From: Brachypodium distachyon
Lineage: Eukaryota; Streptophyta; Magnoliopsida; Poales; Poaceae
Length of the DNA: 64,000 nucleotides
Assembly (NCBI RefSeq): GCF_000005505.3
Contig: NC_016132.3
Span: 23,550,501-23,614,500 of the forward strand
Direction: 5' to 3'
In this document: piece by piece, positions 26,851-39,000 of the stretch
How positions within the stretch are numbered: the first letter of the stretch is position 1
Layout: the number at the start of each line of letters is the position of its first letter
Notes under the pieces: generated by a model
Databases searched by the model: none
What the model was told of the DNA's origin: nothing
Seen by the model: only the letters and a program-made list of their open reading frames with translations
Program-made: the position numbers and the translations under genes

Positions 26851-27831
26851 TGATTGTCAGATTTTTTCGTGGTCAGCGAGAAAATGAAAATAGGCTAAGT
26901 TGTGACGACATGGTTTAGGGTTTGCCCAGTCTAGCAACCTAGTCACTGATTTTTTAGCAAGAATGGTGATCATCATACATGTATGAAACTCGTTAACATG
27001 TCAGGAAGATACATATTAGATATCCTCTTGAAACATTGTACACATAGATAAAATTTTCAATATACCACCGTAGAACCATATAACTTACCGATGTAGATAC
27101 CATAGTTACTCTAAAGACCAACTATATGTAGGACCATGGTACAAGTTCAGACTCTCATCACTCATGTAAAGTTGAAAAGACCATATGCATCCTAGACTAC
27201 AGACAGGTTTTGCTTCCACGGAGTTACAAATATTAGAAGTACGAACTGGATGAAAAATTGATCTAAGCTAGCATAAGATCACTGCTGCAAATGCATCTAC
27301 TTGTTGCAGTAGCTGGTCTGTACAACTATATGGCTGATCGGAGAACTCTGACATTTTAGAATGTAGGTTAACAAAAAAATTACTTGATACCTGAAAAGGG
27401 GTTACAATCGTACAGTGACTAAGTTAAAAGCCCTTTCGATCCCAATCAATATGATACATGCATTTAGCTAGCGACGAAACAATCCATACTCCTCGATCCG
27501 GCGAGTACTAGTGAAAACGGCAAGTGGGTTTATATAGACGTGAATATACGGAGAACTCGCTTAAGTTTTTGGCTTCGACCTATGTAATTTCTGAAGAAGG
27601 GGTGCACATTTACAAGTATGTTGAAAAGAATAAATGGCCTACTTGAGACTACCGTCCTCGTACGAGTTCACCGACTAGGTCCATCGCTCGAGGTAGTGTC
27701 GGGTTGACTCCTCCTTCTGGATGCAGCGCTCCACGTCCGCTTTGATGAAAGGAAATAGGTAAATGTTGTCTGAGCATAGGGCAGACAGAAAACTTCTCAC
27801 CCAACATAAACATGACGCTCTGTTATTGCTG

Positions 27832-27949
27832 CTCTTTCCGTCCAACAAAAAATGTCTCAATTTTTATTAAATTTGAATGCATCTATACACTAAGTCATGT
27901 CTAGATACATCCTGACAAACTTGAGACATCTTTTGTTGGACTGAGGGAG
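27832..27949. repeat. Small MITE
   Basis: CTCTTTCCGTCCAACAAAAAATGTCTCA is inverted as TGAGACATCTTTTGTTGGACTGAGGGAG. The internal TCTAGATACAT block is shared with the related copy at 38541-38663. Confidence 0.75.
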
Positions 27950-28380
27950 TATATATTTTAACCAACCATGTGTGATTATTACAAGTTGGCCAGATTAGAG
28001 GATTTTATTACAGAAAACCGAGATTCCATGTTATACTCCTCCTGTTTTCAAATAATGGCGTCCACATATTTTGAGGGTCCACATATTTTGAGGGTTAACT
28101 TTAACCAACAATTAGAGTAATGATAGGAAAGACTTTGCATACGATGATTTCTGTACTATCTCTGTACGATCACATCTCACTGCTTTTCCAGTGCTAATCT
28201 TCATGCTATGGCCCACTTTCAGATTGTGTCATGTTGTAACAAAATCATTGAATTCATATTAAAAAAAAGTTCCAACGGTATAAACTTATAACTCATAATC
28301 TACATATTATTGATCTAAATGGTGGTCAAAGGTACCACCACGAAAAGTTTGGAAATCATTCTTGAGAAACATACGTGGTA

Positions 28381-28523
28381 CTCACTCCGTCCCATATTAA
28401 GTGACTTTTTATTATTATTTTTACGAGTGAAGTGACTTTCTATTATATGTATCTAAACGTTTTTTAAACATAAATACATTCATATTTGGGTAATTTGAGT
28501 CGCTCAATATGAGACCGAGGGAA
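28381..28523. repeat. Small MITE
   Basis: CTCACTCCGTCCCATATTAAGTGAC at the left is the inverted partner of GTCGCTCAATATGAGACCGAGGGAA at the right, with TA at both ends. About 140 bp. Confidence 0.7.
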
Positions 28524-29135
28524 TACTAACGAAAAGAAAAGTCTACATAGAGTCGGTTGATTTTTAATACGGAGCATGTGCCAATGGGGTGTATGATTCC
28601 TCCGAAGAAAAAGTCCGGGCATGTGTAGTCGAGAAAAACGGAAAAAAGTTGATGAGACGTATGAACTCGAGCACCGAAGCATTAATGTATCTTAGGCACG
28701 AAGGAAGTATTATATCACCACCTACGGCATGCAGCCACTTTGTAACGGAAAAATACTAGTATTCGTACTAACTTTTGCTGCACTCTGCATGAAGTTGGCT
28801 GATCTAACCGTGCATGCAAATGCAAATTGATTTTGAGTTGTATTCTTTCTTTCTTTTTCGTGAAGATTTTGGGTTGTATTCCACACACAAACACACAACA
28901 CAAAGAAGTTTAAATCACTTTGCCAGCGATGACATAAGCTGCATCTGGTGACGCGGACGCCACAGGTGTCACGCTTTGGAAGATGTCACATCATAATAGC
29001 TTCCGCAGCTCTCGTGTGTCAAGCAACCGCTGCAGCAGCCATACATCAGGCGATCCGTTTCCACTACCTATTGTACAACCCAGTCTTCTTATTGGGCATA
29101 TATTGCTTCAGGGTTCGGATCACAATAATAAGCTA

Positions 29136-29248
29136 CTCACTCCGATCCATATTACTTATCTCAAATTTACTCAAATATGAATATACCTATATTTTAAAAG
29201 CTTCTAGATATATGTAATATTTTAACAAGTAATTCCGACCGGAGGGAG
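29136..29248. repeat. Small MITE
   Basis: CTCACTCCGATCCATATTAC at the left and GTAATTCCGACCGGAGGGAG at the right form the inverted ends; TA flanks both. About 113 bp. Confidence 0.75.
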
Positions 29249-29390
29249 TAATGAATACAGCCTCGAGATCTACTTGATCAAACAAAGCTTAAAAGCATTC
29301 AACTCAGCTTCTTCATGTACTATAAGAATATCAGTTTAAACAACTCAAACATAACTCAGGTCTCTCGTTGTATTTCAATCTTATATACTG

Positions 29391-29502
29391 CTCCCTCCGA
29401 TTCATATTAGTTGTCAAAATATTGCATGTATCTAGACACTTTTTAGGCATAGTCACATCCTATTTGGGCAAATCTGAAACAATTAATATGAATCAGAGGG
29501 AG
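29391..29502. repeat. Small MITE
   Basis: CTCCCTCCGATTCATATTAG is inverted as AATTAATATGAATCAGAGGGAG. The core ATTGCATGTATCTAGACACTT belongs to the same family as 455-567. Confidence 0.8.
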
Positions 29503-30062
29503 TAGCAAAAATTCAAAGATTAAGCTAAGCAGAACAATATCTAACTCCAAGCATGTCCAGGGGTCAACTGAAATAATGAAGTCCAGTTTGCAGAGCCTAA
29601 AAATTACAACTGGGGACGGTAATCCGAAGTGGTGAGCACGGGTACTTGTGGCTTATTAATGATGGCCATGACATCAGCAAGATAGAGATACACAGGACAA
29701 GAAAAAAAATTACAGATAGTAGTACTAACTAAGGAACTGAAGTCACAGATCACTGCAAGGAGAAAAAAGTGCTCCCATCACCGCAGCCTTGGTTACTGAT
29801 CTATCTGCACAGCTCCTTTTTCCACGGCGACTCTCTTGGGGCAAGGAAGCAACAACATGTATTTGGAAAACATACAATGAAAATACTCACAATACTCTTT
29901 TCCAGCAACAGCAGGTATTTGAAAATGAAACAGCAAAATAACCATGCCGCATTTCTCTTGTTGTGAACTTCGCGACTTGACAATACAACAAAAGGGGAGT
30001 GGAAGAGAACATTATATAATCATTTTCCATGCGCTAGACTATTTAGCAGAATCAGAACCATG

Positions 30063-33000
30063 TCATTTGTTCCACTTTTTTTTTTGCTCATCGAAGCTGC
30101 CAACTACTGCAGATTGCTTCATGGTATTGAGCAGTTTTGCAAACTCAGTGTAGTAAGCATTGGGATCAAGATGATCTAATACCTTTACTAGCTTCCCATT
30201 CGTCTGCTGGAGGACAGTCTGACCATCAATGCTCACATGACCAGAACTAACACTGATAGCCCTTTCAGTGATTGAGTGATTTAGATGCGATTGCTGAACC
30301 AAGAACACTGCACCAAGAAGTTCACCAAGGAACATGTCCTGCAACATTGAAAATATAATACAGATAAATCATAAACAATGCTATATAAATCCGTGAATTG
30401 AATACGGGCTGTTTAAATGAAATAACTGAGTGAGTTTTTTTTCCCTATTATTGGACACAACTGAATTTATAGATGATTCAGAATGCAGTAAGATCCGAAT
30501 GAGTGGATAAAATCTGTATTGAAGTTATCGTCTTTAGTTTTGAAACTATATATACAAACAACACTGTTTATGGTTATTTACTACTCCCTCCGTTCCATAA
30601 TTCTTGTTGAAATATTACATGTATTTAGACACTTTTTAGTAATAGATACATCCATTTTTAGGCAAATTTGAGACAAGAATTATGGAACGGAGGAAGTATA
30701 TTTTTCCTGTCAACTACTCCCATTATGACAGTGTGCATATCGAACTGTAAAACCAACTTACAGTGTGACGGTATGCTCTGTTACTCTTTTGCAGTTTCTC
30801 CATTAACAGCAACAACCGATAGACAAATGATGATTCAGGAGTCTTGTCAGAAGCATTTAGCGATCTTATGACTTTTCCGAAAGAAGCCACCTGGCGCTGA
30901 GCTCTCAAAGGAATGAGAGTGATGTCTGAACCAGATTCTACAACCACCTTGGCAGCTTGAGGGTCAAGAAAGAAATTGAACTCCGAAAACTTATTTGATG
31001 GAACAGTGAACACATTGCCTTCCTCTCCATCTCCGCCAGCCAAATGACCGCCAACTATATAAATGTGCTGTGCGCAATGAAAATTAAAACTTTTTAGTCA
31101 AATAAATTCTCCATTGAGATAAATTGCTTTACCTCAAAAACTTCGAAACTAACCTCAATTATTGCTTCTGCCTTTGAATCAGATAGAATGATGTTAGCTA
31201 TGTTTGTGAGAGGACCATTGGATAGGATGGTTATCTTGTCAGTTGGTTTGAGTCCTTCTCTAATATGTTGCCAAACTTCGAAAGCCAATGGCTGTCTGAG
31301 CTCCGGGTGTGCGGTGTCCCTAGGAGCACCATATTTCACTGAATTTTCTGCCGTGTACCTGGCAAAAGAATGAGATTAGGTGCCACATGGTCTGCATCTC
31401 TACCAGACTAGACTGTACAAATTATGTAAAGAGAACGAGTTCATATCTCTATCTCTACTACTTATAAAGGCACGAACTTGGCTGAAAGTCTGCCTGGCAG
31501 GAGAATATTCCTTCATCCTCTCAAAATTTTCTGCCCCGCCTCCGTCCTAGACCCAACCGCACGCCCCAAAGCCGTCACGCCAGATCCCCGTGCGCCCTGC
31601 CGCCGCCGTCGCACGACACTGTCCCGTCCCGCGTGCCCCGCTGACCGCGACCCGCTCGCCGCTCGCACCCAGCTGCCGTCGGTCTGGTCGAGGTCGGGGA
31701 CCGATGACGGCTGGGCGCGAGCTGCGAGCGGGTCGCGGTCAGCGGGGCACGCGGGACGGGACAGTGTCGTGCGACGGCGGTGGCAGGGCGCGCGGGGATC
31801 TGGCGTGACGGCTTTGGGGCATGCGGTCGGGTCTAGGACGGAGGCAGGGCAGAGAATTTTGAGAGGATGAAGGAATATTCTCCTGCCAGGAAGACTTTCA
31901 GCCAAGTTCGTGCCTTTATAAGTATAAGTAGTAGAGATAGAGAAGAGATGCAAGATTTTCAGCTTAATTTGTTGAAATCATGCACTGGTACCTTCTAGGA
32001 CTTCTGGGTAACACCCGGGCCAGTCCAAAAAGGGTGTCGGTGTCAAGAAACCCCCCAGAACCATGTGGTATGGCCTTCACGTATTCACATCCAAGGTCAG
32101 GGGAGCGTAGTGCAGTGATGTTCCCAAGTCCTACTGGAATGTCATCACGGCCCATCATATGGAGAACATCGTAGATAATATCTACTGTTGCCGGATTTGC
32201 CCACCCATTGCCACTCACCAATATCCCCTGCATATTTAACAACAAATTGACTATTGGGTTTGTAGCAGGTAGTATTAGGTAATGCTGACTGTATTATTTA
32301 GAAAACATATACTCTGAGGTCAATTGCAGCCAAAGGTGCTTTCAGGAGGCACATAAGGGCAACGAAATCTCCTGGACTCATGTCCATGTCAAAAATGACA
32401 GGTTTTCCTTTAATCTGATGTTTGAAATCAGGTTTGTACATAATCTCTTTGTAGCGAGGAAACTGGTTGGTGAAGTTGAATTGGCCGGTGTGTTCAGGAC
32501 GGTTCAAGACCTGCATGTGGTTATGAGAAAAGATTTAACTTAGAAACAGCTGCAAACATGTTGGCCGCACAGATCCTTTCAATCATTGTTCCTTTCCCAT
32601 GTATTCATTCATTGTACATCTCTATTCCTCCTCTTAAATTAGGCATCTTCATGGTGTCGCACTGGTGCTAAAACCCCTTACGTGTCGACTGCACTCTTAC
32701 ATCGCACAATTGATGTCTAATCAAATTAGAGAGAACTTTTCTCCTACTAATTTTATTGAAGTTCATCAAATTAGAGAGAGCTTCTATCATGTGCAAGTCT
32801 GGAATAATGTAAGGCTTTATTCTATCAGTTGTCTTGAACTGCGACTTACTAGCCATGCCTCAAGTGCAAATAATTTCACTATCCATAAGTGCAAATAATT
32901 TCACTACCGATAAGTGCATAGAACAGAAATGTAAGACTATTTTTCAGTCGTCCTCAGCCATCACGTGTTTCTATGCATGCTTCAAGTGTTAACTAAGGTA

Positions 33001-36000
33001 TTGTTAGAAAATAGCATTCTCAGGCATATTCAGACCAACAGAAGATCAAATCAAAGGTAGGCAAGCACTTCAAAAGTAACTACCTCCAGGAAGTTCTCGA
33101 AGAACTCTCTATCGAGAGGGCTTTTAACATTTCTATTAGGTTTTGCCTTCACTGCAACAAGTACGGCAACCGAGTCAGGACCTTCCATCTCTTTGGTGTA
33201 TCCATCCTGGTAAAATATTCGACCCCATCATGTTATATAATCATGACTCCCAAGGCTTCAACGATATAATGATTAAATTTGTAATTGCACTTTGCACATA
33301 TATATCTAGTTCTAAATTTCTGATGTTATGTGATGTATTTCTATTCTAAACTACAATTACCTGGCATTTTCCTTTAATGCTCCCTTTCAAAACACAAAAT
33401 GAATCATCGAGTCCGGTCTGAACATGACCACTATGTACACCACCTTCAAGTAAGTTGAACTTTGGGCTAGCATGCCCATCAAAGAAAGGATTTGATCCAT
33501 CATGCACACCATATGGTTCATTGGATGTAACCACAGTTATGTTCATCAGTTCCATCTCAGCAAAGTCGTTCTCGCCATTCGGTTTCTGACCATTGCGAAT
33601 TATTGAGAGTGCCACACCAGACATAAAAGAATCCCACATAAAGTAACTCTAAATAAATCAGAATAAACAATGTCAAACCAACAACGCAAGTATGCATACA
33701 GAGTAAAGTATTGCCACATGCAAAAACTTACTGCGTAGAATTGGTCATCAAACCAAGTATCACGGGTAATCTTCAAAGACTGGAAAGAGTACTGTGCCTC
33801 ATAAGTGCTCTGTTGCTCCTCAAATGCCTTGAAGAAGGCCTCAGTGATTGGTATCGTGTTGGTTGCATCAAGTGGCACAAGGGTGACAGGGATTCCAGAA
33901 TGAAAGACCTGTAATACCAAATAAAGATTTAAGGTTGGCATCATAACGTCACTAGATGCATAACTCTGCTTACTGTAAACAACATGTGTGCGTCTAAGTT
34001 ACCTGATATGCGCCAAAAGGGTCTCCAAATATGTTGAACTCGGCGTATGGATTTTTTGTGTAAGTTGTAAACATGTTACCATGATCACCACATTGTCGTG
34101 GCACACACAAGGTGTCGTTCTTGAGGCAGCAACCAGTGGGATTGCGCGATCTCACACCCCCACCCATTATGTAAATGTGCTTCACGTTTTCCTTTAGGTG
34201 TGGATTGTTCATGAGGAACAGTGCAAAGTTTGTATGTGTTCCAATGAGGAAGACATTCGTTGGCCCAGCTGAAATGGTGTCAATCATCACTTGTTGAGTT
34301 GTTGGTTGTTGAAGAGGGGAGTAACTTCTCTTTCCCTGAAAGCCAAAACGAAGTTAACAAATGTAATGCGTTGAACCGAGCTCAGCTTGGGTGGTCAGCC
34401 CAGCAAGGTATGCTGGCTGCCCACTAGCGTTCAACCGTTGAAGGTCGCATTCTGATGACTCACCTTGCGAAAATTAATATGTAATTCATTCTGGTATACA
34501 TTTCTTGAACTGATCTACAACCGTATTTTGAGACAAAAGGCATGAACGAAGAACCTTTATCTTCGTTCCATACCTGAGGAAGAAATGCCCGTCGAACCCC
34601 ATAGTTTGCGTTGATGTCCAAACGGCCACCTCCTCCCTGTGGAATTGACTGTCGGTATCGGCACCCCCCTACTGTTGACATTTCCTGGAGAATTTCAATC
34701 ACAAACAAAACTTTTACTGAATACCTGTTATCTTTTGGTTGTGCAGAACTTGCAAGGAGAACCAGATAGAGACAACCCAGCTATCTCACCTGGTCAATTA
34801 TAGGGAAATAGCCACCAATATCAGGATACATTCTGCCATCATCGGATATACCACCTTCCCCTCCGACTCCCACTGCAATGTCATCACGGCCCATCATGTA
34901 GAGGAGATCATACAGCTGATTTCCGGCATGACCAGCATCAGTCCATGAGTTTGTATTGATAGTTATAGCCTGCAAAACAGTACCAAATGAATTTCTGAAC
35001 AACATGGTTACGAGAATACAAAAAAGGACAATATGTAGTTCTCATAATATGTTCAGACATATAGTACTATCTGCTAGACAGCTACAACTCTCTCTCTCTC
35101 TATCTCTCTCTCTCTCTCTCAAGTCCGTGCGTATTCCTAGATCGCCAACTAGACCAACGAAATATGAGTTATATATCACAGAAAGTATACCGCGAAAAAT
35201 TTCTGACGAATACAGATCCAATGGTATAATTTTTGTGTGATATAATACATATGTTCTTGACCAGATTGATGATATTCCCATACGGGCGGGCCCTATAAAC
35301 CGGAAAGGAGGGAGTACAAAAAAACAGTAAACTCATGCAAGCATTTCATCGAGCAATTTCTAAGCGCCCATAAGGGCATGTACAATGGTTGATAAGATTG
35401 CCTTATCTTAGGTGTGATACGTCAATTAGAAAAGACAACAAAACATGTTGTACAATGGGTTATCTCTTATTGTTATATCTTAAAATTAATTCTTAGATGA
35501 ATAAAATTAACTAAATAAATGCTAAGAAAAGGCAAAATCTAGTACAATGGGAAATTTGCCTTATCATTCTTGTGAAGAGATCATCTCTTAATTAAGAGAA
35601 GGCCTGTGTCTTTTCTTCACTTCTCTCTCTTCCACGTCAGATTTTATCCTATGTGGCATCGCTAAGAGAAGGCTGACGTCACCCCATTGTACACGCCCTA
35701 AGACACCCATTGCTAAGGCGCATATACCTCTAAAGATCCTGTAGGAGTGGGGAGTAGCTTGGTTTCACAAACACCCGTCGACCGACCAAGCAAGCCAAGT
35801 GAAGAATTGCCGCCGCCGGGAGACTGCAGATTTGCAGAATGGCATGCTGTCGAGCCATATCTGCCTCACGAAGGAAATAGAGCTTCTGAGTTCCTCTCGG
35901 GCGCTACCGGGCTGAAGGGCGTCGTGGAGGTGGTGCGCCAATGTGCGCAACGGCTTCCGATTGCCTCTCTCGGGCGTGACGGCGTACGGGCAAGGTACAC

Positions 36001-39000
36001 ACTCAGGCCCTCCTGGCCGGACATCAGGCTGGTCAGAGGATAAGGGCATCTTCAATAGGAGCTCACAAATTTTGTCCGCAAATGTCCTATTTTTGTCTGT
36101 TCGGGGAGCAAGTGGAGATATGTCCACCAGCTGTCCGCCATCGTTACCCAACAGCGTCCCCCAAATTTATGTCCCAGATATTTTTTTTCTTTCCTTCTCT
36201 CCCTGAATCATACCCATCTCCCTCTCCCTGCAAAGAGAGAACCACAACACCGGCCCTGTAGAAAGCAACCGACGAACCAGCTCACACGCCTCACTATTTT
36301 AATCTTGTCCTCCATCACTCTATAGCACGCGATTCATCAAACGGGCAAAGTTCAGAAAGAAGAAGCACACAAGGCCTTGAAGTACAGAAGTACAGAAGCT
36401 AGCACCTCCATCAGAGAGCGAGGCATGCGAGGAGGCTGGATCGGGGGAAAGCCGGCCATAGCAGCAGCTCGCGGGGGAGAGCGTGGAAGAGGAAGCTGTT
36501 GCCCTGCAGCTCCTTGTCGCGGGGAGGTGCTGCGCCTGAGCGAGCACGGCGTCCTGGAGGGAGCTTCCCGGAGGCGGCACTGTCAGTAGCCATCGCGTGC
36601 GGCAGGGACGATGGGGGCGCGCGCGGAGGAGAGAAGATGGGGCCGCCGTGGCTGGGGCGGGAGGCGAGATGCCAGCGGCGGCGGCGGCGCGGCCCAAGCG
36701 GAGCAGTCACGGGCCAAGGTGGCGGAGCAGGCAGCGCCGAGCGACGGCGCGGGCCGGGGAGTTTGGGATGTGTCCGGACAAAAACAACAAATTGTTTGTT
36801 CGGGGGAGCCCTGATTTTTAGGTCTAAATGTTTAATCCTAAATAGGACATTTGAGATAGTTTTGGGATAGCCTATTGAAGATGCTCTAGCAAGAGTTGCT
36901 ACACGCCTACACGAACTCGTGTACCTATCCCATCGAGAAACGAAGTCCCATCTTCTTCGACCTTCCACCCGTGTTCTCCGCAGCGTCGACACGCCTCCTG
37001 AGTCTCCCCATCCGCGGTGGGCGGCGCCGTTGTCTCGCTGCACCGCGACTACTGTCGGCCCACGACATTACCTAAAACCCCAGCCCTAACCGGCGTGGCG
37101 GCGTGCCAGGTTTTGACGAGGTCCCGCCTTCGCCACGGGGTGAGAGACTGAGAGGAGAGAGAGAGAGAGCAGGTGGATGAGGAGGAGAGGGAGTACAGGA
37201 AAAGCAGAGTGCGGCAAGGGGAGGTTTGGTCTCGTGGATCCGTGATCATCCATGTTTTCCAAAGCGACCATTCCTAGAAATTTAGAACTTTGTAGTTATT
37301 ATTTTTAACTAAATATGAATTCTCAAGCGTACGAATTTGAACTCAAAAAGTTTCGGAAACTTAGGAAGAAAATGAAAGATTTAAAATTGAAAATGTTTGA
37401 ATTCTTTGTGTCTTGTATTGATTGATCGCACTCACGTGATCTCGCTCCGTAGCAATTCGTAAATAACATACTAAAAGTGTTGACAAAGATAAAATCGGTG
37501 AGCCGGCTCAGCTATAGTGGGTTTCCTACTGATGCCGAATCCCCCCTGTTTTTTTTTCTGTTATCTCTTGTAATGCACTGAGACTTGTTGTTTCCGTTCT
37601 TGAATGAAAAATGGGGTCGCCCCATTCAAAAAAACAAACAAAGATAAAGTCGGTATTGATTCGTGACTTATACTGTACAAGAGACTTGATCCAACAAAAT
37701 CCTAACCAGCCATATCACACTCACTTTGCACAACCAACTCATGGGACACCCAAAATGTAGGCGACGAAGAAGGCTACTATGAATTTCGAGCCTCTTTGAT
37801 TCAAATGGTTTTTGACGGATTTAAATTCTTATGATTTGTTTCTACATGTGTTATTTGATTTATAAGATGGAATCTCATGGGAAATTTTTCTAAGGTCTCC
37901 ATTGCACTATATTTTATAGAAAAAAAATCTTCTACTCCGATCACTTTTTAAGATTATTTTTTTTTCCGATGTTCAATCAATCGGCTGTGGTTCAACTACA
38001 ATTACGTAGAATTCAAATAGATATGATATTGCAATCTTGAATTTCTTTTTGATATTCCTGTACTTTGCTTATTCAAATGCCCCAGCTTACAAAGTCTATT
38101 CTCCAACCGGTGGCCCAGCCCGTGCACAAGAGGACACGTGCACACTGTCACGTCGCTAAAACAAAGATAATGTTTTCGCAGGAAAAAAAAGAGATAATGT
38201 TAAACGGTGCCGCGAGGCTCCACAAGCGGCCATACACAGCTGGCGTCTTGGTGCATGCATGGCACACCAACTTATAATATGCATTTATTTTTCCACTCAC
38301 CGGAAAGACAGCCATCCCCGCGCAGAGCAATATCCGAACTTTCAATAAGCGTCGAGGCCAGTGCATGCATATATACGCTCAGATCGCAAGAACAGTAGAG
38401 AAAAATACTGGTGGAGAGGAATGAGTGAAGATAAGTGTTCGGTATGGCCGAGACGAATGTGGTGACGTGAGCAGAACAACAATGTTCTCTACCCAAATCA
38501 TAGCATAATTATTAAGCTGTCAAAATAAAATAAAATATTACTCCCTCTGTCCAACAAAAGATGTCTTAAGTTAGCAAATTTTGAATGTATCTAGACATGA
38601 CTTAGCGTATAAATGCATTCAAATTTAGTCAAAATTGAGACATTCTTTGTTAGATGGAGCGAGTACCACTAGTTGTATGGGCAGGTCGTAATGCCGCATC
38701 CGTCATGCATCTCTTTTCCCCTCTTGGGGAATGGGGGCGACCATATCAAGTACTTTCTCCGTTCCTATATTAAATGACTTTCTATTACATGTATTTAGAC
38801 ATATTTTAGGCAGAGATGTATCTATTTTTTTGACAAATTTAAGTCATTTGATATGGAACTGAGGGAGCACGTAGTACTAGTTTTGCTGCCCTTGCAAGTT
38901 GCAACGACGGAGAACCAATACTGCACTGTATGGTAATGCTTTTTGAGCGTGTGCTTCCAATTAATAGAGTCCATTAAGCACAAAATAACGTTGATATGGA

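Larger units (their letters stand above)
25789..30062. other. Intergenic region with several MITEs, no gene recognised
   Basis: The left 200 bases are the leader and promoter of the CUE gene. The remainder, up to the stop codon of the NSH3-like gene, contains at least four CTCCCTCCGT-type MITEs and a diverged direct repeat near 26600-26850. No open frame here resembles a known protein. Confidence 0.5.

Noticed and set aside
31478..31953. Two overlapping open frames on opposite strands coding nearly the same peptide
   Set aside because: They arise because the intronic foldback is palindromic. There is no start context or known domain.
36411..37043. 210-aa minus-strand open frame
   Set aside because: It crosses the right end of an inverted-repeat element and is explained by GC-rich composition; no recognisable motif.
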